Assembly: GCA_947685225.1 (NCBI GenBank)
Contig: CANTUV010000004.1
Coordinates: 14,229,001 to 14,293,000, forward strand
DNA length: 64,000 nt
DNA from: Garcia nutans
Taxonomy: Eukaryota; Streptophyta; Magnoliopsida; Malpighiales; Euphorbiaceae
Reading direction: 5' to 3'
Shown one piece after another: positions 7,913 through 18,034 of this stretch (positions are counted from its first letter, which is position 1; every line of letters starts with the position of its first letter). The translations under genes were made by a program, and so were the position numbers. The notes below the pieces were generated by a model. That model was not told the origin of the DNA. It worked only from the letters and a program-made list of their open reading frames with translations, and did not search any database.

Positions 7913-10428
7913 TATAATATCCCAAAGTATACCCTAAAAGTTTTGGAATATTATTGTTGTATTTGGATTAAATGTATATGTTTAAGTGGAAAGAGAAAAG
8001 AGGTAAAGAGAATAGTATATATGTTGTATATATGAGATATATACAACATATACAAGTCAAAGAAATGGAAGGTCAAAAGAAGATTTATTTATTTTTATTA
8101 AATTAATTGAAATGGAAATTAGTAAAGTGGATGAAGATTTTTATGAATATTATATTAATAAAATTGCTTGGTTGAGAATTAAAGGGAGTTTTAGTGGTTG
8201 AAAGAAGAGTTGAGTATTGACTTTGCTTTTTCTCTATTCATCTTCTTCTTCTTTTCTTTTCTCCTTTGCCGGCTAGCTCCATAGCAAGAGAGAAAGTGAG
8301 ATTTTATCTTTCCAAACTCAAGATTGAAGGATGTTTCAAGTGATCAAGTTGGAAATCTAAGAGTTTTCATCACTTTTGGTAAGTTCTCCACTTGATTCTT
8401 TGGTTTTCTTCTAAGTTTGGTGTTTGATTGTTGATGGTATGTGTATATTTGATTATGGTGTATTTGAGGGTGTTTGATCTTATTGGTGTTGATTTTGAGA
8501 TAGAGTTAAGTTTGGTGTTGGAAGAAAACAAATGTTGTGTTTGAGTTGTGTGTATGTGATGGTTGTGAATTGGTGTTTGATGTATGTATTGAGTTGTTTT
8601 GATGTTTTTGCAAGTTAGTATGGTTTATGGGTGTGTTCAGTTAAGTTTGTTTGGAGTGGAAGATGGTGGAAGTAAGAGGTTTGTTGGATGTGATGTTGTT
8701 GTTGCCGGAATCAGGATTTTTGGCCTGATACGCCCATGAGCACAGCCAAGTCTTTAGGCGTGTCAATAATTCTATTTTCTGGATGGGTGACACGACCAGT
8801 GACACGCCCATGTCACTGAGCGTGTCATAGCTTTTGTGTTGTAGTAGCATTGACACGTCCAGTGACACGCCCATGTCACTGAGCGTGTCATAGCTACTGT
8901 GTTGAGGGAGGATTGACACGGCCAGTGACACGCCCATGTCACTGAGCGTGTCAAAGCTTCTGTGTTATGAGTTTAGGGCACGGTCAGGAACACACCCGTG
9001 TTGTTGAGCGTGTCATGTGTAGAGTTTGCCCTAGTTGATTCTTAGCCTTATTATCTCATATGTATCTTTAAGTGAGTGTGTATTATCACTTTTGGATTAG
9101 GTTTTGAAGAGATTGAGTTGCCCTAATCCAAGCGTTGGAGGTTTCTTGGAAGAGGAAGTGTTTAGATTGGTGTGAGTTGCTCTTGAGGTAAGTACAAACT
9201 TACATGGTTGCATACATTTACATGACTTTGAGACTTAACACATTTGGTTGTAAATGTGTTAAGTAATTTATTACATTGTTAATACATTTGATTAATGTTA
9301 TGATTTGCATAATGTGAAAGATATGATGATCATTCAAAATGTATGCCCAATGCAATTGGCTATGTATACTTTAATGATGAGATGTGCAGCCATTGTTGTT
9401 GGTTATAATGATGCAAATAAAATAATTGGGGCATGGTTGCCTAGTTTGATTATGAGAAATGAAATGAGAAATGAATTGTGAAAGAGATTGATAATGAGAT
9501 AAATGAATTAATTGTGTACCTAGTATGTTATTCAATTTTTAGAGTTCTGGGTTTGGCGGCATGCTTATGAATTGCTGGGCAGGTGAAAAGACCGGGTCGT
9601 AAGCCGAGCCCAGCTGATAAATATGAAAATGATATTTTTGAGGTGAAAAGATCGGGTCGTAAGCCTAAAAATAGTAACAATCTAGCCGGGTTGAGGACCA
9701 AGATACTGGGGCCCTAGGGTCTAGCCGGGTTGAGGTCCAAGAGACTGGGTCTGTTACATTATCCATGGATAGATATATATATTGCCTACAGGCTTGATGA
9801 ATGTGATTATGGACCAAAGTAGTAACTCTGAATTTTGAATAACATATTAAAGCCTTTTTGGGCCCATGCTTGTCTTTGTTTCAATGTGAATCATAAATGG
9901 TAAAACAATTAAATAAGATAGTGAAATGTAATGCTATGAAATATAGCATTTTTTAATATGATCTCTATTGCTTGAAAGTATGACATTGACATTGCATTAA
10001 AGCATATTGTTATTGTGGTTTGTACCACTAAGCCTATGGCTTAGCACGATTGTGGTTCATCGCACAGGTGACAGGGTAGAACCGGAGAGTTCAGCTAGGC
10101 CGAGTCGAGTCTAGACTTTGAAATGTTGATTGTGGGCTTAAAGATCAGAGACAAACTGCCAAACATGTATAAACTTTATGTTTTGTAAACATGGATTTTG
10201 ATGTATTTATATATGTATATACCACTACATTTTCCGCTGCATAATGAATAAATGTTTTATCTAGTATAGTTTATAATATAATATGAAGTGTTTTAAGTTT
10301 TCTTATATTATTGCAGAAGAGAAAATTTGGGTTATCTAATATAAACCGTGGCACTCCTGTATTCGGTATACGTATATTACAGGTGTAGTAGTATGTAATG
10401 TGCGTATACGGGGTATAGGGGTGTTACA
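7913..10428 (+). repeat. 5' LTR of element A
   Basis: It runs from TATAATATCCC (the expected first dinucleotide TG has become TA) to GGGGTGTTACA. Landmarks in order: a perfect 16-bp-arm palindrome at 8018-8033/8037-8052 with loop GAG; a 63-bp tandem repeat at about 8788-8990; a consensus splice donor GAG|GTAAGTAC at 9187/9188; the cassette AGGTGAAAAGACCGGGTCG near 9580-9670 and CTAGCCGGGTTGAGG near 9685-9745; and a paired stem-loop at 10028-10066. Its length equals that of the 3' LTR, with scattered substitutions and small indels. Confidence 0.93.
8788..8990 (+). repeat. 63-bp minisatellite inside the LTR of element A
   Basis: Units beginning GACACGCCCATGTCACTGAG start at 8801, 8864 and 8927, exactly 63 bp apart, with degenerate units on either side. 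Each holds GACACG and CGTGTC in opposite orientation. The 3' LTR has the equivalent array at about 29263-29460, and LTR F at about 30918-31080. Confidence 0.85.
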
Positions 10429-10435
10429 TCTGTTT

Positions 10436-10447
10436 TGGTATCAGAGC
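10436..10447 (+). other. Primer-binding site of element A
   Basis: TGGTATCAGAGC, seven bases after the 5' LTR end, is complementary to the 3' end of initiator methionine tRNA. This is the usual minus-strand primer site of plant LTR retrotransposons. Confidence 0.9.
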
Positions 10448-10605
10448 CAAGTTTGAGATTCTCAACATAGGTAAATTGTAAGAAAAAGAACATTTTGATT
10501 CTAAAAGTTGGTTTTTAAATAAGATACATATTTTGGTATTGGCAGTCTCTGATCTTTGATGAGGTATATTCTGCTGTGTTTGCAGATATAAGTAGTGATG
10601 CCGTC

Positions 10606-13163
10606 TGTAACACCCTAATACCCTATATAAGTACTATACATATACCTCGTATACATACAGTAAGTATATAAAGTATAAGAATGTCACTGTTCATTATAAT
10701 TAAAAAAAAATCCTTACTTCTCAAAACAATCCAAATATATAGTAACAAAACATTTTAGTCAATATACAATATTAAAAAATTTTACATGCATGCATCACCT
10801 TCTAGTTGGTCTCGACAAACTCTTACTCTTCTTGTGGTAAAACGAAAGACTTCAGATCTACCATCTACTCACCTGTGCGATTAACACATCCGCGCTAAGC
10901 CCGAGAGCTTAGTAGTACAAATGAATAATATAAACATACAATACAGAAATTCTAACGTATATCCATATACTAACTTTAAGTACTGTTAGTTTCTTATCGT
11001 AGTTTCCCTTTTCAATTACACTTTACACATATCTCAACTAATCTCATATATTACATACATGCATACATATCAATAACACCAACCACAATTCCATCACTAC
11101 TACTCACAAGGAACATATCAATATACATATTACATAACATATTTCATAACATTTCATTTCCAATTAAGGCAACTATAGATTTCATTATTCATTCATTTCA
11201 CGTTTCATAAACTACATCGAAAATCAAGACAGACCTGGGCCCAGAACACACTAATATGTTATTCAAAGTTCAGAGTTACTGCTTTGATCCATAATCACAA
11301 TAATCAAGCCCGTAGGCAACATATATCATATCTCTATCCATGGATAGTGTAACAGACCCAGTCTCTTGGACCATCAACCCGACTAATCGAGAAGATCCTC
11401 AACCCGGCAAGACTGTTACTTTTCATATATTTCACATTTATAATTCATATAGTGTAACAGACCCAGTCTCTTGGACCATCAACTCAACAACTTGAGGAGA
11501 TCCTCAACTCGGCTAGACTGTTACATTTCATATGTTATAGGCATGCCGTCAAATCCAGAACTCTGAAAGTTGAATTAACATATTAGACACAACTCTTTTC
11601 ATTTATATCTTTGTACATTTCTTTCTCAATTCATTTCATATTCAAAACAGGCAACCATGCCTCAATTATAATTCATTTACATTCTTATAGCCAACACAAT
11701 GGCTTCACATCTCATTTGATTCATCATAGCCAATCACAATGGCTTCACCTCTTATCATATTTCAATTCACATTATAGCACTTCATCATTCAAGTATACAT
11801 AAACAATTATATTGAGCATATATCTTAAATTCATCATCATATAATCAACATGTCTATTTATTTCATTTCAATCATTATTACCAACCACAATTACAATACA
11901 TTTCATCATTTCTCAAAACACATTAGCACAATTCATCATTACAATATTTATCATAACAAATTGCATTGTACATACCTATTTGAATGATCTTCATATCTTT
12001 CACATCATCCAATCATAACCTTAATCAAATTATATTGACAATATAGTAATTCACTTAACACATTTACAAACAAATGTGTTAAGTCTTAATTCATGTAAAT
12101 AAGTGCAATCATATAAACTTTGTACTTACCTTAAAACCAACTTACACCACTCTATACACCTACTCTTCCGAGAATCCTCAACACTTAGATTAGGGCAATT
12201 CAACCTCTTCACAACCTAATCCAAAAGGAATATTAGCAAAATGACCAAATGAATAGTAAATTCTGATTTTAGACTAAATTTTATCCTTATTTTGAAAATT
12301 TGTATAAAATAATATACTTGACTAAAAACTCTAAAATTTTTACAGAACTTAATTTTACATCTTAAAATCATTCCTTTAAAATTTCAGATCAAACTGAACA
12401 CAAAATCTTGGTCAAATAGTTCACCCAAACAGACTGCCCCAATTGCCCTGCATCCTGGCAGCAGTTCTAAACTTTGTGAATTCCATAAATTAAATTCAAT
12501 CAACTTGGTTCCAAATTATTTTTCTCAAATACTAGACTCATTAAGAAACAACATATCCAAAATTCAATTGAATATAATTTTTCTACATTTTATTAAAAAT
12601 CCCGAAATATAGCTGTCTCAGTTAAGGTACCTGCTGGAACAGGTCTAATAAAAATAATCTTTCCAAAATCATAACCATTCCAAAATCGAATCAACATATT
12701 TTTCAGTCATTCTAGACTCATATAGGCACAACATATCAAAAATTCACTTCAGGAACATTTTTCTATATTTAATTAAAAATCATACAAGTCACAGCCTTTA
12801 CTAGTTGTAAAACAGAAAGAAATTCCACTAAACACAACTCTTGCTCTTCAATCACCAACACCAACCTAATTAAATCAAACATACTCCAACATACTACAAT
12901 AATACAACCCTAATTTCAATTATCAACAATCAAACCTTCATACAACTTCAAATAAACCAAAGAAATCAAGAAAGAGAACTTACTTGGATTCTTAGCCAAA
13001 TCTTCACTATCCACTTGAAATCCTTAAGTATTTGGTGTAAATAAAAGCAAAATCACCTCCTTCTCTCTCTAGCTTCTCTCTCTCTCTCTCTCTCTCGACC
13101 AAAAAGAAGAAGAAGAAGAAGAACACGTTTTTCCTTTTCTTCTCTTCTTATTCTTATCTCAAA

Positions 13164-13204
<41 letters not shown>

Positions 13205-13530
13205 TAATAATAAAAACAATAAATCTCCACCACACACTCTCTTCCAACCTTTGACTTTCTTTTCTCTTTTTCTTTTTGTCCTTATCATCATAATTATTAA
13301 TTAATTAATTATAAAAATATATACATAACTCACTTTCCCTACACCACTTTATATCCCATGTATATGTGATGTATATGTATATATCTTTTATATGGTATTT
13401 ATATTCCCATATTTCCTTATATATTTATCATCTTATAATATTTCCCCTTTTTACTTCCATTAAACATATACATTAACTCCAAATATAACAATAACTCCAA
13501 AACTTTTAGGGTATATTTTGGGATATTACA
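10606..13530 (-). mobile_element. Solo gypsy-type LTR (G) inside gag of element A
   Basis: This 2925-bp LTR lies in reverse orientation: on the plus strand it begins TGTAACACCC and ends GGGATATTACA. It is flanked by a perfect target duplication CCGTC (10601-10605 and 13531-13535). There is no internal region, so it is a solo LTR left by LTR-LTR recombination. On the minus strand it carries the shared landmarks: a splice donor near 12130, cassette repeats at about 11350-11520 and a degenerate paired stem-loop at about 10870-10910. Simple repeats (CT)n, (GAA)n and (TAA)n lie at about 13060-13215. It landed after the first codon of element A gag. Confidence 0.93.
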
Positions 13531-13535
13531 CCGTC

Positions 13536-14737
13536 CCAGTCACGTCAGTCCATAGAAGGTAGTGCTGAGAGTGTAGCTCCTGAAGAGGGTAGAGATGAAG
13601 CTAGGATTGAGAGAGGTAGAGAGGCACCTGCTCCTGTGCAAGAGAGATCAGCTACTGATGAGGTTCCGCCGGTTTGGTTACGGCATGTGGTAGAATTGTT
13701 GTGCAGCCACCGCCACCACAGCCACAAGTACCGATGAGGCATTATGATAAATTGAGCAAATTTGGGGCTGAAGATTTCTTTGGTACTACAGATCCTGCAG
13801 TAGCTGAGCAGTGGTTGGATAGAGTTCAGAGGGTAAGCCACTCCTGAAGAGAAATTTGATTATGCTAGATCCCTTCTGCAGAAAGATGCTTATGATTGGT
13901 GAAAGACGGTTCCTCATGCTATGGATGATCCACTGACTTTGTTTTATAGTGATTTTCTGCGGGAGTTTGAGCAGAAATATACTCCGAGGGAGTATAAGGA
14001 TGTCAAGAATATGAAATTTCTAAATCTGAGACAAGATAACCGGACTGTGACAGAGTATGAGGTAGAGTTCATCCGGTTGAGTCATTATGCCGGGGGGATT
14101 ATTTCAGATGAGATTGACCGGTGTAGGAGATTTGAGGAAGGGTTGAGGCCCTCTATTATGTGTATTGTTGCTGGTTTCCAGTATCAGGATATTTCCCAGC
14201 TTGTTGCAGCAGCCAGAAGTATTGAGAGAGCACAAGCTATTGCAGCAGCTGCTACTGAAGAGGAGACCAGAGTTAGGAGATCCCAGTTTGAGGCAGGGTC
14301 TTCGTCTATGAAGAGAGGCCGAGGAAGTTTTGTTCCGAGAGTCAGTAGAAGCTAAAGGCAGTCTGGTAGGTCAGTTCAGTATCAGAGACAGAGACAGAGA
14401 CCTACAGTTTCTGTAGCTAGTGCTCCGACTCCAGTGGTTCAGAGGTCTACTCCACCTACATGTGTCCATTGTGGTAAGATACATGGGGGTGTTTGTTGGA
14501 AGATTAGTGGATCAGCTGTGTGTTTCAGATGTGGATCGCCTGACCATTTCACTAGAGATTGTCCTGAGATGCAGGAGCATAGGCAGGCAGATTCTGCAGT
14601 TTCTCGACCTAGTGTGAGAGGAGGTCGAAGTGACAGAGGTGTTAGTAGAGGTGGTCGACCTGGGATCAGTCAGAGAGGAGGCTCTACATTCGGAGGCAGT
14701 AGGCCAGATGAGGCTGGGTCTTCTCAGCGAGTGTATG
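13536..14737 (+). pseudogene. gag of element A (broken)
   Basis: The gag start is at 10598-10600, one codon before the solo LTR. The frame resumes after the second target duplication with text equivalent to the start of element B gag (SQSRQSIEGSAESVAP). A retrotransposon gag domain lies at about 13921-14350 (FLREFEQKYTPREYKD, then DEIDRCRRFEEGLRPSI). A CCHC zinc knuckle (CFRCGSPDHFTRDC) is encoded at about 14520-14565. A TGA stop near 13900, a TAA at 14353 and small frameshifts break it. The copia insertion separates it from the protease. Its normal role is the capsid of the virus-like particle. Confidence 0.88.
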
Positions 14738-16138
14738 TGTTAGACAAATGATCTTAATTTTGATCCTTGACAACTCAAATGGATGATCTATTTAACTTGT
14801 GTTTGAGAAATCTTGTTGCAGGATTAGGTTATTTCAATTAAAGGTGAACAGAACATTTATCGCGGTCGCACCTCACCTTAATACGACCGCTCCAAGTAAT
14901 TACAGAATGAAACCTTGTCACAGTAGGTTTCGCGGTCAGAAGTTCGACCTCAGTCGCGACCGCTCCTACAGAATAGCGACCGGCCAAATATGTGCACAAC
15001 CGCTACTCAAGGAATTTAAATCATTACAATCACAGTAAGATTCGCGGTGACAAGAACGGTGAATGACTCGACCTCGCTAACCACTTTAGCGACCGCCCCA
15101 TTCAAAGTCGCGACCGCCCAACAATTCAAGAAGAAATTGCTTAAAGAGACAGTAGTGTTCGCGTCCTCAGGTGCGTCCAGAAGTTCGACGCGAGAATATG
15201 AGTTCGACCGCGAAAAGCTACTAAGGGCGACCGCGAGATTCAAATTAAGGCGGACATATCTTTTGCCCTGTCAGAAAATGACACGTGACATGACCGTTGT
15301 AGTCCCACTTCAGTATTCAAAAAAGGGCGACCGCACTTTGTGATGCGCGACCGTCCCGACAAACACAGCATGGGCAAGAAACGGTCCGACAAACACATCA
15401 TGGGCAAGATTCCAGCTGCAGAGCACTAAAATTCGACCGTTGAAGATTTTTTAAAAGTAGCGACCGTCCCTGGTTAAAAGGACGACCGCTTGAAGCATGA
15501 GCGCGACCATCCTTGTATGAAGGGCGACCGCGAAGTGCTTCGGACAGTTTAAGTAAAGAGGTCTAATCTGCCAAGACTTTATTCTCAACATCAATAACGG
15601 CTAGTAAGACCACATTGGCTATAAATACAAAGTTTCTATGAGAAAACAAAAGAGAGACAACATTGAGAAAAGATTTTCATAGCCAAGCAACAAATTTTCT
15701 TTTACTTAAACTTGTATTTGAATTGTTATGAATGTTAGGTGTTAGCATTAAAACACCAATTGTAAGGTTGTGAGAGTGAGCCTAAGAAAAACTCTTGTAA
15801 AGGTTGTGAGAGTGAGCCTAGTAAAACTCTTGTAAGTGGTTTGAGTGTTAGCCTTAGTAAAACACTTGTCAAGTTAGGTGTGAGCTTGTGAAAACACCAA
15901 AGTTGGAAGTGAGCTTGTAAAAACTTCAAAGATTAGTGGAACCTTAACAAGTTGTTAAGGAAGTGGATGTAGGATTGAAGTAAATCCGAACCACTATAAA
16001 TCTTGTGTGTTCTTTCTTTCTTCAATTACTCAACCAACTCTATATTCCGCATTTCTTGTTTGTTGAGTTTTTTAAATTGTCATTACTTCTTGAGAAAACC
16101 AATTCACCCCCCCTCTTGGTTGCCATCTTGGGACAACA
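14738..16138 (+). repeat. 5' LTR of the copia element
   Basis: U3 (14738 to about 15645) contains about fourteen copies of CGACCG or CGGTCG between 14861 and 15533, often inside GCGACCGC. A TATA box (TATAAATA) lies at 15620-15627, so transcription probably starts around 15650. Downstream, a GTGAGAGTGAGCCTA-type repeat recurs between about 15765 and 15925. The LTR ends ...TTGGGACAACA. Confidence 0.95.
15620..15627 (+). promoter_or_regulatory. TATA box of the copia LTR
   Basis: TATAAATA in GGCTATAAATAC lies at the downstream edge of the CGACCG motif array. The same box in the 3' LTR is at 24427-24434. The placement fits an LTR promoter; activity is inferred. Confidence 0.65.
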
Positions 16139-16140
16139 AT

Positions 16141-16153
16141 TGGTATCAGAGCC
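16141..16153 (+). other. Primer-binding site of the copia element
   Basis: TGGTATCAGAGCC begins two bases after the LTR and matches the complement of the initiator methionine tRNA 3' end. Confidence 0.92.
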
Positions 16154-16192
16154 CTGAGATTTCTTAAACTTAATTGTGAAATCTGATCCACA

Positions 16193-18034
16193 ATGGCAAC
16201 TTCTTCTTCATCAAGCTCTCATGGAAATCTTAACTCTATTCTTAGACCCTACTTTGATGGAACGGATTATTCATACTGGAAACACAAAATGTATTTGTTT
16301 CTAGACAGTGAAGGGATTGAACTATGGGATTTCGTGGAAAATGAGTGGAAATCTCCTACTCATGAAGTTGACGGTATTCAAGTTCCACTTCCCAAAGCTC
16401 AATGGTCAACTAGCAATATCAGAGATCGATTCAAGAACAATAGAGCTGCTTCCATCTTGATGAACTCCATTTCAAGAGAAGAAGGTGGAAGAGTTCAACA
16501 TTTAACTTGTGCACATTGCATTTGGAAAACACTTGAAAACTACCATGAAGGTACAACTCAGGTAAGATTTACCAAGAAACAAATGCATGTTCATGAGTAT
16601 GAGCTATTCAAGATGAAACCAAATGAAAATGTCACCGACATGACCAATCGCTTACTTGCAATTGTCAATGAACTAAAGAAGTATGGCAAGGTATATGATC
16701 AAGGTGATGTAAACAGTAAAATCTTGAGAGCACTAAGAGCTAGAAAGAACTTTGAATCCAAAGTATCATCCATAGAAGAAGCTCATGATCTCAGCACATT
16801 AAGAACCGACGAGCTAGTTGGTAAATTACTCACTTTTGAGCTGCACAGTGAAAAAGAAGAAGATCAAGGTGAGAAAGAAAAGAGAAAACCAATTGCACTC
16901 AAAGCAATCAAAGAAGTTGAGAGCTCAAGCAATGAAGGTACTGATGATGAAGATGAAATGGCAATGTTCTCAAAAAGAATGAACGAATGGAAAAGGAAGA
17001 AAAGATTACAAGCAAACAAAGGTACACCTCCTAAATTCTCCTTCAAAGATAAAGAAAAGAAAAATGAGGTAAAATGCTATGAATGTGGAAAAACCGGTCA
17101 CATCAAGTCGGATTGCTACAAATTAAAGAACAAAAGGAAATGGGATAAAGAAAAGAAAAAGTCTCTCAAAGCCACATGGGATGACTCTTCCTCAAGTGAA
17201 GAAGAAGAAGAGGAAGGAATTGCAAATCTTTGTCTCATGGCTATTGAAGATGACTCCAATGAGGTAAGTACTCAATCCTTTGATCTTGTAGCACATGATG
17301 ATATAAATGATATAGATGATAGTGACTTGATTGAGCACATGAATTCTAAAATAGAAAAATATTTCTCTAAAATGATGCTCTATAAAGAGAAAAACTCTAA
17401 GTTAGAAAAGGATTTTATATGCTTAAAGAACTCTACCTTAGAATTGAAAACCTCAAATGAACACTTAATGAATACAATAGGAGAATTAAATAAAAGCTCA
17501 CATGACTTAGAAAAGGTGATTAAAGAGAATGAGGCATTGAAGCATGAACTAAAAGAACTAAAAGAATCAATTTCCAGATTTCATAAAGGAAAGGAAGCAT
17601 TGAACACATTAATTAATAATCAAAGATCACCTTCCTTGAAATATGGATTAGGATTCAATGGCTCAACCAACATTGCACCTAGTAAACCAACTTTTGTGAA
17701 AGCATCTACAACTAAAATTTCTGATGTTCATATCAAAGATGCTTGCACCAAGACTAAAAGAACTTCTTACGGTTCACTAGGAGATAAAGCCAAGAACAAT
17801 TATGCATTGTTGTTTACTAAACTTGTACAAAAGAAATCACATACTTGTAGTTGTATGTATAATGCAAAAAGAAAAATGCAGAAGCATAGGATACCATGGC
17901 AATGCACATATTGCATGAAATTTGGTCACAAAAATTTCTATTGTTATATAAGAAAAGCCCATCTAAATTTAGAAGGCACTCTTTCTACTAACCATCAAGG
18001 ACCCAACTATATGTGGGTACCTAAAAGAAGATGA
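16193..18034 (+). CDS. gag: copia Gag (capsid/nucleocapsid), 613 aa
   Basis: The first ATG after the primer site opens a 613-residue frame. The N-terminus (LRPYFDGTDYSYWKHKMYLF) and the following 200 residues are the usual copia gag (UBN2/DUF4219-type) region. A basic stretch precedes the CCHC knuckle CYECGKTGHIKSDC, which begins at residue 295. An acidic serine-glutamate stretch follows, then a long coiled coil (about residues 385-470). A second, atypical knuckle CTYCMKFGHKNFYCY begins near residue 571. The length and coiled coil fit Sirevirus Gag, which assembles the particle and packages RNA. The stop TGA overlaps the pol start as ATGA at 18031-18034. Confidence 0.93.
   Translation: MATSSSSSSHGNLNSILRPYFDGTDYSYWKHKMYLFLDSEGIELWDFVENEWKSPTHEVDGIQVPLPKAQWSTSNIRDRFKNNRAASILMNSISREEGGRVQHLTCAHCIWKTLENYHEGTTQVRFTKKQMHVHEYELFKMKPNENVTDMTNRLLAIVNELKKYGKVYDQGDVNSKILRALRARKNFESKVSSIEEAHDLSTLRTDELVGKLLTFELHSEKEEDQGEKEKRKPIALKAIKEVESSSNEGTDDEDEMAMFSKRMNEWKRKKRLQANKGTPPKFSFKDKEKKNEVKCYECGKTGHIKSDCYKLKNKRKWDKEKKKSLKATWDDSSSSEEEEEEGIANLCLMAIEDDSNEVSTQSFDLVAHDDINDIDDSDLIEHMNSKIEKYFSKMMLYKEKNSKLEKDFICLKNSTLELKTSNEHLMNTIGELNKSSHDLEKVIKENEALKHELKELKESISRFHKGKEALNTLINNQRSPSLKYGLGFNGSTNIAPSKPTFVKASTTKISDVHIKDACTKTKRTSYGSLGDKAKNNYALLFTKLVQKKSHTCSCMYNAKRKMQKHRIPWQCTYCMKFGHKNFYCYIRKAHLNLEGTLSTNHQGPNYMWVPKRR

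Noticed and set aside
8641..8954. Reverse-strand ORFs with repeated MTRSVTWACHW text, also near 29120-29433, 30751-31065 and 55899-56150
   Set aside because: They are a translation of the 63-bp LTR minisatellite; the protein repeat follows from the DNA period of 21 codons and no gene signals are present.
8788..8990. CRISPR-like spaced repeats
   Set aside because: Plant LTR minisatellite with diverged units and no unique spacers.
14799..15343. ORFs of 75-98 residues in the copia LTR (also at 23606-24150)
   Set aside because: They lie in U3 upstream of the TATA box, have no homology and are identical in both LTRs only because the LTRs are.
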